A stretch of 64,000 nucleotides of DNA from Epinephelus fuscoguttatus (taxonomy: Eukaryota; Chordata; Actinopteri; Perciformes; Serranidae): contig NC_064770.1 in the NCBI RefSeq assembly GCF_011397635.1, positions 19,809,707 through 19,873,706 of the forward strand. Reading direction: 5' to 3'. The stretch's first letter is position 1. Every line of letters starts with the position of its first letter. The position numbers and the translations under genes are program-made. Positions 1 through 11,085 of the stretch are shown here, in pieces. The notes under the pieces were generated by a model. The model had not been told where the DNA came from and did no database searches. It saw only the letters and a program-made list of their open reading frames with translations.

Positions 1-606
1 CAGCACACAGCCAGCTCATTAACAATACCTCAGGTGCAGTGACGCATGCTTTCATGTAGCTTTACCTACATTACTCAACAGGACGTGACTTTTGTTTGAG
101 GCTTAAATACAGTGTGGATCCCGAGAGGTGAAAACACTTGCTATCAGCACCACTACAGACTTCATGAAGGAGATCAGTATCGGCCAGATGTAACAGATCT
201 GGGTTAAACACACCGTCTGTGTCTATGTCAGTGTTTCAGTTGTCTCCACTCACAGTCACAGCAGGCTGCCGGCTGTTAGAGCCGTACCCTCAGAAGAAGA
301 ATATAATTAAAATATGCACAAGCCTTAAAATAGTAATGATGTGCGGATGTCTCTGGTTATAATTAAGAAGAGATATGAAGTTACAGTTACGTAACTATGA
401 CTTCCAGATTTTAAATTTAGGAAAGAGAGAGAGCACCGATCAGTACTTTTATGTCCTCGCATATCTGGGTTTAGGTTTCAAATTGCGATCGAGAGAGAAA
501 ATGTTTACTTTTACAACACCTTGTTTATCAGACACCACGCAGTTTATCATGTAAAATATCTGTGGGAAGACTTTTTGTGCCAAATAATTGTCCATATGTA
601 GTTATA

Positions 607-609
<3 letters not shown>

Positions 610-640
<31 letters not shown>
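610..640. repeat. (TG)n microsatellite
   Basis: An uninterrupted TG dinucleotide run of about 15 units. It is a simple repeat likely to be length-polymorphic. Confidence 0.95.
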
Positions 641-641
<1 letters not shown>

Positions 642-1287
642 TACAGGTATGTTGAGAGCATGTGTGTATCCTGTCACGTGTGAACAAACTACCAAAAGCT
701 ATTTACTGCATTCGTACCATTTGAGGATGTTTAACGTACAGTATGTCTATTTTAGTTCCTTATTACTATTATTTTTAAGGCTCTTAAAGCTTTATTTCTT
801 TTATTACCCAACATGCATCAGTCTGGTCCCGGCTAAATAGTGCAGATTGAGATGTTAACATAAGTTTAAACCCCCGACTCGAAGGCCTGCAGAATATATT
901 GTTTTATTGTTTTGTCTTACAGCTTGTACCTGAGAGCACTCGCTCCAAGATGCACAGTATCTGGAAATATGTGTCATATTCAGCCCTGTGCACCTTTGAC
1001 TGAAGTTAGTAGATAAGTTAGTTCATTTTCACATTTTATTTTATCATTATTTTGGTGTTTACCGCTCCTGCCGGAGTTTTAAGTTAAAACATGTGGTTAA
1101 ACATGAATGTAGAGATGTTTAATCTCTGTAATGTGTTAACTTTTTTTGTTTTGAAAAAGGATTCTTGTTTATTTTTGTTAAACATTTTCCTTTTTAAGGG
1201 AAAAAAGTGTAAGCATTATTTTGTTTTACCTCCTGTTTATGTTTTGAAATTCCTCAGGTTGGGATTCAAGATGTTTTGACTTTTTGA

Positions 1288-1311
1288 CTAGGGTTAGGGT
1301 TAGGGTTAACC
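1288..1311 (+). repeat. Short interstitial telomere-like tract
   Basis: Three consecutive GGGTTA units preceded by CTA and followed by ACC form a short run of the vertebrate telomere hexamer inside otherwise ordinary AT-rich sequence. It is too short to be a functional telomere and may be a double-strand-break repair scar or chance. Confidence 0.8.
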
Positions 1312-3297
1312 TTTGTCGTCTGGACAACGTGATGGACGTTTTTAATATTTTCTTACCATGCTGTGATTATTTGCATTTACACATGAAAGAGACTGGCAAA
1401 TATCTAATCAATTATGGCCTGTTTGTTTTTAGTTATTGAGGACATTTTAGCAATTAAAGCATTGCAAGCAAATCTCATGGTTGTCTTTAATATCTCAATA
1501 AGGTTCAAGAAAAGTTCATTTTCTTCATATCGCTATGCAGCATTTTCATTTTTTCTACAAAATTTAAGTTGCAATAAGAGGGGAGATTAAAAGTGGTCTC
1601 ACTCAATATGCAACATGTTTTAAATGACTTGTCTTCTTGCAGTTTTCAGCCATTTCCTGTAGTTTAAGCTCCGCCTCTTCTGTTATTTTTATTTTTTCAT
1701 ACAAATTAATCTGTTAACATTATTGTTCTTTGCAAAAGTCAGTTGCCATTTCCCAAAATTCAAAAACGAACTGAAATGGGACCTCAAACTCACATTCAAT
1801 GCATACAGATTCATTCAGTCGTGTACACACTGCTCTGTAGTGGTGACTTCTTGTAACTACATCTTTTTATTGATGATTTTATTTTGAAAGGTTTTAACCA
1901 GTGATATAGTCCGGTTGTTACCCCTGAGATTAGAGAAATTCTGGGTATTTGGTTCCAGAAAGAGAGGTGACTTAATCTCTGGGTCAGTTTCTGTGGTAAC
2001 TGACTCTGAACTGTTCAACAAACTGAACTCTGTCTCCTCCCTCTGACAACCAGACACGCTGATTCCTCTCCACATTGATTCAGTCCGTATTGAAGCACAT
2101 TAATTAGTTAAGGTTAACCATACTGTATGTCAGATTCAAAACCTGGTTGGATATGAGTTTATTACTCATGACTATCTGAACATTACACGGCATGAAGTCG
2201 CCCTCAGCTCTGACTAACCTCCGCATGACCGTCTTTTTTTAAACACTGCAGACAGCTGTGAGTTTGTTGACGCAGTTCCACTAAAATGTTTATTGCACAT
2301 AAGGTGTGATCGCATTTGAAATTGTAAAAAGAGGTACAGGCATCAATGAATAATTATACCAGTCACTCAAGATGTGATTGTTCACACTAATGGAACAGAA
2401 TTCCTATGATGATCAAGATTGTATTAATAGCCTATTTCTGAGTGAGCAGGATGGTGGTGCAGCTGCAGACCGTGAGTTTGCCTGACTGTGTTTTCACCAC
2501 ATTTCAGTGAAAATGTTTAAAATGACTACATTTGTAGAAGTAGGCTTGTTGAAGCAAAGCCACTGACTGACTGCTCTACCATAACTGTACTCAAATGCAA
2601 ATTACCAACCACATCTGGACCACATCGTGAGGCCATAGTGTCTCTATCTTTGATCTATTTTTTAAATCTTTAACTATATTTTTCAGTTTCTAGCCCCTGA
2701 ATTTTGTTTCCATCAGATTAAAGCTGAACAAATATAAAATATAAAAGGTAATGTAGCCTATGGCCTAAATGATGAATTAATGGACAACACTGAATAAAAC
2801 TGGATTGTGTTAATTTTTTTCGCTTTAAGTGAGGCTCTTTTTCTTTTAAGATAAATGTGCACATATAGGCCTAAAAATACATGACAAATTTATCATAATT
2901 AGGAGCTTGCTATCCCAGTTATTAATACCTCTATGTGCACTGAATTAAAATGGAGACTGCCTTTTACTTACCTGTTGCCATCGTAAATCATAGCATCGGA
3001 GCTCTATTGATGATGGCTTTTTTCATTCAGCACGCATGAGCTTGAGTTTTCCGTCTCAGGGTCCATCACCTCAGAGCTTTGGGTTGGATTAAGAGTTTGT
3101 TAAACCTGCTCTGTGGACCAGAAGTATTGTGATGCTGTTGTGTCTAACTTGCCACTGATACTATTGCAATTACTCACTGAAGAATTACAAACACCTGCGG
3201 GTTCTGAGACGGTGGGCCTCCAGGCAAAGACGTGCAGAAGGCCCCACCACCTCTCCCACTAAGAGTAAGACGGACAGACCTTTCAAGTGTTAAGTCT

Positions 3298-3480
3298 CTG
3301 TGATTTTGTGTATGTTTGTGGTTGTTTTGCTCTATTTTTGTAGCCATCGTGAGTCTCTGTGTGTCTTTGAAGCTGTTTTGCATCTCTTTGTAGTCATTTT
3401 GTGTCTCTTTCTGTTCTATTTGTGCCTCTTTGTAGTGATTTTCTATTTCTTTGTGGCCATTTTGAGCCTCTTCCCTGTTG
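3298..3480. repeat. Imperfect minisatellite, about 22-26 bp unit
   Basis: A degenerate tandem repeat built on a core like TTTGTAGTCATTTTGTGTCT recurs several times. Open frames read through it on both strands because the repeat has few stops, and they show no domain. Confidence 0.6.
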
Positions 3481-4379
3481 GAGCATGGCCTTTCAAGTGA
3501 AGGCCATGGGGCCCCTGACACTTTGGGCACCTGGGTCTGTGCTCAGTAGGCCTGTTCAGTAATCCATCCATGGTTGCAAAGGTTACAAACCTTCCAACCG
3601 TACAAGTGTTATAACACAACTAGTCTATGTCTACAGTGTTAATTTTTATGGTGCCTTTAATCATTTAATCATATTTTTTTTTATTATATATCATATATTT
3701 TGATCATATTTCAAATATAACAGTAATTTATTTCATTATATAACACTGAAAATGATCATTTCAATATTTCATGTCAAAAACAAAGCCAAACATAAAAGAA
3801 AGGAACATAAAACAAAAACTATTGCATACAATAACAAACTATGTCCACAATCAAGTCGGAAACAATAGCATCGTTTGACTTCCGGTTACAACCTTTCAGA
3901 ATAAAACTTCTATAGTACATAGCGGTGTAGTTATGCACCGACACTACCAGAGGGCAGTGTATAGTCACAATTATCAGCGCTCTTATAGCAAACATCAACT
4001 CTATCAAGCAGACGTAGTGTCATACTGACATTTTAAGCTTCTAATAAAATGACAACATTAGTGACTTGGATACAACAGCTAAGCTAATTTAACCCCTTCC
4101 TTTACTTTTAAAAAATTCCGTAAAACAGAACACTCATGCCTTGTATTTCCGCCCTCTTCATTGAAGTGCAGATGAAATCCAAAATTGTACATCATCTAGT
4201 GAAAGACTGCTTCAGCTCAAGTTCAGAGCTGTTTCTTGTACGTTTTTCAGAAGCGTCACCAGGCTTAATTACACCTTTAAAACAATCGCTTCACTGGTAA
4301 TTGGAGGTTTACGAGGGGACTTGAAGGCGTCATTGTTCCATCCCTGCTGGGCTGGCAGAGAGCTAAATCTACAGCAGCA

Positions 4380-5278
4380 TACCGACACACAGATCCGGTA
4401 TTTACTTTACTGTCTACCCGGACAGGATCAATCTGGCAGGAGCTAACAAAATACACTGAACCTTCTTTGCAAGCGTCACGTTATTTTCTGACAACTCACA
4501 GCAGCACCGATAGCGGGCTAAGCTAGCAGGAAGAGCTAACGACAGTTGGCTGAAACTCCTGCTCCGGTAAGAATGACTGGCCTGCCATGTTTACTCCCTT
4601 CTCTTCACATTTAGCGACCATTGTTAAGCTAGCTAACTAACCTCAGCTGCTCAGGCCACTTTACAGACAGTCACGCTGACAATTTGGGGATTAACAGTCA
4701 GTGATTTAAGTGACTTCCGCTTGTAGGAGCTAACTACATGCTAAGCTGCTAGCTACCTGAGAGTTGTAAGTGTTTGTGTTGCTAGAAATGAGAGCTATGT
4801 GGAAAATGTGCCTCACAGTTAGCAGCTAACATTAGCTTTATGTGATGTCCAGACTGTCCAAGCTGAGGTGAAACGTCACAGAAGAGAAATGTTGGGATTT
4901 CTTATTGAAATATGCCTTGAAAGTACATTGTGTTTGGAGATGACAGCATGTTTACATAGATATAATAACAGAAATGCCACAGCTTTAATAAAGAGTTTCT
5001 GTTTCTGTTTCACAGCTGAACACTACCCACTGCAGGCTGCTGGACGTGACAGATCCAGCTATGTGAGCTGCTCTGATGTGTGGACTCATAAATCTGTTCA
5101 GCGCCTGGTTGAGACAGCTTCAAGCTGGTCTGGAGGACCACACTAATACTGTGAAGTAAAACCTCCAACAGCCCTGCAGCTGATTTGGCTGAACAGGTGT
5201 ATGTTGGCCTGGATCGTAGCATAACTCCCCAGAGCAGCCTTCTCCCCTCCCCTCCCTCTGCTCCCCCGTAGCACTACT
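4380..5278 (+). promoter_or_regulatory. gipc1: Probable gipc1 promoter and 5' UTR
   Basis: A locally GC-richer block upstream of gipc1 ends in a donor-like CCGGTAAGA at about 4564-4572, which could close a non-coding first exon. A good acceptor (pyrimidine-rich tract, then CACAG at 5011-5015) would open the second exon, which then runs straight into the coding start at 5279. No TATA box is evident. The exon structure is inferred from splice-site consensus only. Confidence 0.4.
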
Positions 5279-7862
5279 ATGCCTCTGGGTTTGGGAAGAA
5301 GAAAGAAGGCGTCTCCATTAGTGGAGAATGAGGAAGCGGAGCCCATCCGCGCAGGTCTCAATGTGCCAGGTATGGATGGCCTAGATGGGGGTGTCGTCGG
5401 GCTGGGAGAAGGCGCCACCTCTGAAGGTCTCCCTCCTCCACCCAGCAGCATGCGGCCTCGCCTCATCTTCCACACTCAGCTCGCTCATGGCAGCCCCACA
5501 GGCCGCATCGAGGGTTTCAGTAATGTGCGGGAGCTTTATGCCAAGATTGGTGAGGCCTTTGGGATACCGCCGTCTGAGGTGAGTCACTCTGCTGATTGAG
5601 ATGGCTTTGAGGATAACTAGGTTTGGTTCAGGAAGCATAATGGTAAATCTTACTTGGTTGTTGTGTCTCTCCGCAGGTTATGTTTTGCACACTGAACACT
5701 CACAAGGTGGACATGGAAAAACTGTTGGGAGGTCAGATAGGGCTGGAGGACTTTATTTTTGCCCACATCAAAGGACAGCGAAAGGAAATCGAGGTTTACA
5801 AAGGAGAGGATGCACTTGGGTTGACGATCACTGATAATGGAGCTGGCTACGCTTTCATCAAGGTGAGAAATGTTAAAATAGCCTAGAAAATGGATTTCCT
5901 TTTGACTCAAGGATCCCCAGGAGAAGGCAAGACCCTGGACTATATCAGGGTATAATTTCTGCACAGAAAAAATGTCAAGAAATTGCACCTGGCATGGAGA
6001 GTGACAAGTTGGATAGTGTATAGTTTATTTGAGTTTTGCCATTTTCAGAGAATCCGCGAGGGGAGCATCATCCACCAGATCCAGGTCATCAACGTGGGTG
6101 ATATGATCGAGTCGATCAACGGCCAGCGCCTGATCGGGTGTCGACACTATGAGGTGGCTAAGATGCTGAAGGAGCTGCCCAAGGGAAAGGAGTTCACCAT
6201 CAAGCTGACGGAGCCTCTCAAAGCCTTTGGTAGGTGTGGGAGGAGGAAACTGTGGCCTCATCTGAGAGACAGGCTTTTTGTTTGTTCAGCACCACAATCT
6301 CAGATGTGGTGTGACAGCACAACATGCTGCTCTCCTTCGAAAATCAGCTCACACTGACTTATTTGTGTAGTCCAATTATCACTCATAGCAATAAATTGTT
6401 TCGTGCCGTATTTAGGTCTAGATCTCACAGTCTTTTTTTGTCGCCATACTTAATGTTCTTTTCATCTTATTTTGGTTCTCAGTGCTGCTGCCAGATTTAT
6501 AGTTGATAATCGAAATCTTAATGCATAAAATTAATAGACTTAAAGATCCAGTGTGTAAGATTTAGGCAGATATTTTGGCAGGAATGAAATATAATATAAT
6601 AAGTATGTTTGCTTTAGTGTATAATCGCATGAAAATAAGAATTGTCATGTTTTCATTACCTTAGAATGAGCTGTTTATATTTATGCAGGAAACAGGTCCT
6701 TGTCTACAGAGTCCGCCATGTTGCACCGCCATGTTTCTACAGTAGCCCCAAACGAACAAACCAAACAGTGCCTCTAGGTAGGGCCATTCACGTTTCGCAT
6801 TGGCCACCATAGTTAGCAGCCCCTCTGCGACAAGCAGCACTGGGTAAACGGTGATTTTTTTTTTAACGTGAGACTGCTTTATTCAGTGTTTTTACCGGTT
6901 TAAATCATCGGGTCCATTTGTTTTGGAAAGGGGGAGACCTCTGTGGATAATTCAGCTCATGGTAAAAATCTCCTGAACACTGAAGGAATTCTAACCAGGA
7001 GAAGTTTCAGCTGGTTGCAATCTTCAGTTCTCTCCACTAGATGTCACTAAATCTTACACACTGTTCCTTTAATGAGCTAAGTGCCCCTGCTGCACATGTG
7101 ACACACAGTGCACAAGTCATTTAGGGGCCCTTTGGGTCCATTTTAAAAGGATTAACAGGTCCAAATAAACTGTACTGAGTCACAGCAGCAGGAATAATTA
7201 GAAATGTGTAGTAGGGGGCAAAATGAGATTGAGTTTGTCTGTAAAGATGATATTGTGTGGGGATGTTCAGCCCTGTAAAAGCCCTGTAAGAGGTGTTAAG
7301 GGCTCTCTGTTTAATCGTTGTGTGTAGATATGATCAGCCAGCGGTCTGGAGGGTCCAGGTCATCATCAGGGGTTCAGCTTGGGACTGGCAGAGGCACTCT
7401 GCGGCTGCGCTCCAAAGGTCCTGCTACTGTGGAGGAGCTGGTGAGTATTGTTACAGGTTTCTGTGTCGTTTAGAAAACATAATTCTGCATTGCCTGAGTG
7501 TGTGGGTTGTATTTTTACTTCTTGTTGCTCCAGCCCTCTGCGTTTGAGGAAAAGGCCATTGAGAAGGTGGATGACCTGCTTGAGAGTTACATGGGCATCA
7601 GAGACAGCGAGCTGGGTGAGTGTATATCTGTTGGCTCCACAGGTGTCAGAATAAGTTAGTGTCACACGCTGTTCCACTTAATGTTCTCTGCCCTCTCTCC
7701 CTCTCCTCAGCGGCTACCATGGTGGAGCTGGGAAAGGACAAAAAGAACCCTGATGAGTTTGCAGAGGCTTTAGACGAAACCCTCGGGGACTTTGCCTTCC
7801 CAGACGAATTTGTTTTCGACGTCTGGGGTGCCATCGGCGATGCGAAAGTTGGCCGAGTGTAA
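5279..7862 (+). CDS. gipc1: GIPC1, PDZ-domain endosomal adaptor (complete, 6 exons)
   Basis: Coding exons 5279-5578, 5677-5862, 6049-6229, 7328-7440, 7534-7615 and 7711-7862 join in phase with GT-AG borders to give 337 residues, close to the roughly 333 of mammalian GIPC1. The N-terminus [20 protein letters not shown], the block [13 protein letters not shown], the central PDZ domain (about residues 137-217, carboxylate loop ALGL at 146-149) and the terminal [18 protein letters not shown] are all GIPC1 signatures. The flanking GH1 and GH2 regions are present. In the family, the PDZ binds receptor tails (for example neuropilin, GLUT1, RGS19), GH1 mediates autoinhibitory dimerisation and GH2 recruits myosin VI, linking cargo to early endosomes. 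The start ATG is the conserved one. No defect is seen. Identification over GIPC2 and GIPC3 rests on recalled N-terminal similarity. Confidence 0.96.
6540..7072. mobile_element. TTAA-flanked MITE (piggyBac-like), copy A, in gipc1 intron 3
   Basis: The element body is about 6544-7068. It is bounded by TTAA at 6540-6543 and 7069-7072 and has inverted ends: AGATCCAGTGTGTAAGATTT at the left and the complement of a matching tract at the right (about 19 of 22 positions match). TTAA duplication plus short inverted repeats is the piggyBac hallmark. It has no coding capacity. Diverged copies lie at about 9828-10420, 28990-29273, 36790-37430 and 44997-45684. Confidence 0.8.
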
Positions 7863-9500
7863 CCACAGAAACTAACGGAGCAGAACAGCCTGTGCGTGAC
7901 ACCCACAACATTCAGCACTACTAGGAAACACAACACTACCGTCATGAGTTTGTTTTTATTCCAGTGTATACTCCTACTATTTTTAATTTAGAGTGTACCG
8001 TTTTGGGAGACTCTGCCAAGACAAAGAGGATAATGGCAGTTAATGGGAGAAGGAGGCGACTGCGATGACTACACAAGTGCTTTTATTTGTCTTCCGGCTT
8101 TTTTCCAGAAACTACAAGCACGCTGATGAGCATTCCCTTTGACCACATCACATGAACCTGCATGTCATTGTTGTAGTTGCTGGCAGTGGAACGAGTACAG
8201 CACAAGTCTCTAATAGGGGAGAAATGAAAGACAACCGCTAACACAGAGTAGATCTTTCATACTTAGCAAAAAATGTGATTATTTTCCACGTTGCACTGTG
8301 TTGCACTGCGCTGTAAAGTAACAACAGATGGGAGCAGAGATTGCACTGTACCTCACTCGGTGAGCAGTTATTGCACAGTTCAAGGCCTCCCTGAGTTACA
8401 GTGTTGTCCTCAACCACTCGCTGTTACAGTTATGGATCAGTTTTACAAGCATGTGCCGTTATATTTTTATCTTCATAATGAATTCTGCTGGGTTTGTGTT
8501 ATTTTTTTGGTAAAAGGAAAAAAAAAACTGTAGTTCCAAAAGGGTCACTGTAGCTCGCTGACTAAAAGACCAGTGGTGTTTGTTCACCGTTAACACACTC
8601 CATGCTGTAATGACGTTAACTACAGCACATTCCACTTTCATACATTCGACAGTGTTACAGAAAATCAGTGTTAATTGACCTTTCATTGGAAAAGCAGATT
8701 GGTTCCGGGTCTGTGGGCTATCTTGACTTATTTTTTTATAGCTAGTGTTTTTATATAAAGTGATGTGATGTCTATTTTAAAACAGAGTTTGTGTAATGGA
8801 TTATGAAGTTGATCTTGTCTTGCAACTACTTTATTTTGAAGCATTACAGAAGGCAGTATTAAAGAAGAGAATAAGATGGAGAAGTCGTGTAAAAAAAACA
8901 AACAAACAAAGGAATCTGTTACGAACAAAATGCCTTCATTTCTTCTCATTTCATGCATTTTATTTTTTTTACTTTTTTTGTTAGAAGTAAGCATTCTGGT
9001 GCATGGTGCTGAAAAAGCAAGTATCCCATCATTGGAGCAGAATGATACCAAACTACTTCCATCATGTGTCGCAGTGACCTGTGTTGTTTATTGAAAGGAA
9101 AAAGAGGCAATGCTGCACCAACTACTCAGCGTAGGTAAACACATCTTAAAAAAAACAGACAGTTTTGGTGTTAACCTTTTCAGTATATCCAAATGTATGA
9201 AGCTATTTTGTAGTTTTGTTTCACTCTTCAGAGTCAATGAATCTCTAGGTGTAATGAAACTGATGCTAGAACACTGTAACACTGAAAAGAACACATTATT
9301 TTGATGGCTTTGTATTACACTGTTGTCAATGTCCAATTATAATGCAATAATAACATCGACATGGCAGTTCTCCTTCTGTGGCTCTTTCCTAAAACACAAC
9401 ACAGAGCTCTGGTACATTCAGACATCACACTGGTTTGGTCTGTAAAAGACGTTTATGTAGATCAGTTTATTAAACTCTGTGTAAAGGTCCACTTCCCTCT
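7863..9500 (+). other. gipc1: gipc1 3' UTR and downstream flank
   Basis: AT-rich sequence follows the gipc1 stop. An ATTAAA at about 8858-8863 is a candidate polyadenylation signal, and no canonical AATAAA lies closer. Open frames on both strands are short and poly-A/T rich and show no domain. I see no gene here. Confidence 0.45.
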
Positions 9501-9827
9501 GGAGGGAGCTCGGAGTAGAGCCGCTGCTCCTTTGTGTTGAAAGGGGTCAGTTGAGGTGGTTTGGGCATCTGATCAGGATGCTTCCTGGGTGCCTCCCGTT
9601 GGAGGTGTTTTGGGCAAGTCCCACTGGTAGGAGGCCCCAGGGCAGACCCAGAACACGCTGGAGGGATTACTTATCTCATCTGGCCTGGGAACGCCTCGGG
9701 GTCCCCCAGGAGGAGCTGGAAAGCATTGCTGGGGAGAGGGACGTCTGGGGCGCTTTGCTCGGCCTGCTGCCCCAACGAACCAGCCCGAATAATCAGATGA
9801 AGATGGATGGATGGATGGATGGATGGA
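9500..9827 (+). mobile_element. LINE 3' end, Rex3/RTE type (5'-truncated)
   Basis: An open frame encodes the end of a reverse-transcriptase protein, with LRWFGHLIRM, then GRPRTRWRDYL, then AWERLGVPQEELE, a pattern common to fish RTE-clade elements. It is followed at about 9802-9827 by tandem GATG units, the known 3' tail of Rex3. The 5' end is missing, as is usual for these insertions. It sits directly against the next MITE. Confidence 0.8.
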
Positions 9828-10420
9828 GAAATATCCAGTGTGTATGATTTACGGGATTAGTGGCATCTAGTGGTGAGGATTGCAGATTGCAACCAGCTGA
9901 AACTTCTCCTGGTTATGATTCCTTTAGTCTTCATTGTCCAGTAGGTTTTTACTGGTGGCCAAATTATACAAAGTGGTCTCTTCCACTTCAAAACAAACGG
10001 ACGAGCTGATTTGAACTGGTACAAATGCTGAATAAAGCAGTTTCACATTAAAAATGAGTGTTTCTCCTTGTTTAGCACGGTGCAGACGGGCCACGAGCCC
10101 ACCACCTGCAAATGGTGCTCACATTTTCTCTCTAATAACTTAAGATCTGGACATTTAGGAGGTGGGCAAAAAATGCAGATGGCTCTATCTAAAACCAGTG
10201 TCTGTTCTGGACTACTGTAGAGAAATGGCAGTTCAAAATGACAATCTCTGTGGATGAGGACCTGCTCCCCATGCAGATATAACCAGCTCATTCTGCAGTA
10301 ACGAAAACACAATTATTCTTATTTTCAGATGATTATACACTAAAGAAAACATACTAATTATATTGTAATCCACTTCTGCCAATATATCCCCGTAAATCCT
10401 ACACCTAAGTCCTCCTTTAA
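9828..10420 (-). mobile_element. TTAA-type MITE, copy B
   Basis: Left end CCAGTGTGTATGATTTACGG and right end CCGTAAATCCTACACC are inverted. The right end is followed by TTAA at 10417-10420. Internal segments match copy A in the opposite orientation (GCAACCAGCTGAAACTTCTC and the AATAAAGCAGTTTCAC stretch). The left TTAA is missing where the Rex3 GATG tail abuts, suggesting that one element inserted at the edge of the other. Confidence 0.7.
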
Positions 10421-11050
10421 AAGGAGAGACAGGGCTACAATCTGCTGGAGTGTTTTCCAGCATTGACAGAAACCACCCGTTGGTGTGTTTGTGTTTCTTC
10501 TCACTCCTGTGTCCTCCTGAAATATATATGACATCTAACTAGAGATCACTCTGAGTGTCAGCAGGCCATCAGAGGTAGCGTAACAAGATACATGTTAGTA
10601 AACTTGATAGTGCTGGTCAAGCTCAGTGGGGTCATCTCCAGGCCTGTGCCCCAGTTCAACACTAAATACCTTTTCCAGGAAAGTTTGTGCAGCTGTTTTG
10701 AATTCTGCTCACCTTCTTGTGTCTTACTTCTACACCTCCTGCATTTGTTGGTTTTTTTCCACTAAAAAAACTGACAGAAAACTTCAAGCAACATTTTTCC
10801 ATAAAGAAGGAAATGTCATCTTTTTGACTCAGCTGGAGTCTGCCCTGTTTGACAGAGCAGAGAACCAGATGAGGGGTGGTGACACGTCCTGTATTTACTA
10901 CAAGTGAAGCAAACCTGTTTTTCAAGTCCCTGTTGATCTATAACCCTGGTTGCTCATAAACTGTGTCCAGATTGCCCTGTGGTCTCACACAGAAGCCAGA
11001 GAGGAGCACTGCTTCTTCCTAACTGCTCTTTCTAAAACAAACAGCTGCAG
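10421..11050. other. Intergenic, nothing recognised
   Basis: About 600 bases between the MITE and the TRIM promoter. Short open frames on both strands show no domain or family resemblance. Confidence 0.5.
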
Positions 11051-11051
11051 C

Positions 11052-11059
11052 TATAAAAG
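11052..11059 (+). promoter_or_regulatory. TATA box of the TRIM gene
   Basis: TATAAAAG lies 27 bases before the first ATG at 11086. If used, transcription would begin about 11080-11085, leaving almost no leader before that ATG. The next in-frame ATG is at 11197. Confidence 0.55.
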
Positions 11060-11085
11060 CAGTCCCCCGTCAACAGGAACCCGCC

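Larger units (their letters stand above)
1..4300. other. Non-coding region left of gipc1
   Basis: I see no convincing coding exon here. Open frames are short and lack recognisable domains or paired splice sites with codon continuity. The stretch is AT-rich and holds a TG microsatellite, a short telomere-like tract and an imperfect minisatellite, each listed separately. It could include the 3' untranslated end of a gene lying off the left edge, but nothing in the sequence proves this. Confidence 0.5.

Noticed and set aside
130-230. Possible last exon on the plus strand near the left edge, acceptor-like CTATCAG then an open stretch
   Set aside because: Too short, no recognisable protein, and no upstream exon to test codon phase.
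3174-3530. 118-residue minus-strand frame rich in KETQN/KEMQN
   Set aside because: It is a translation of the imperfect minisatellite, not a protein family.
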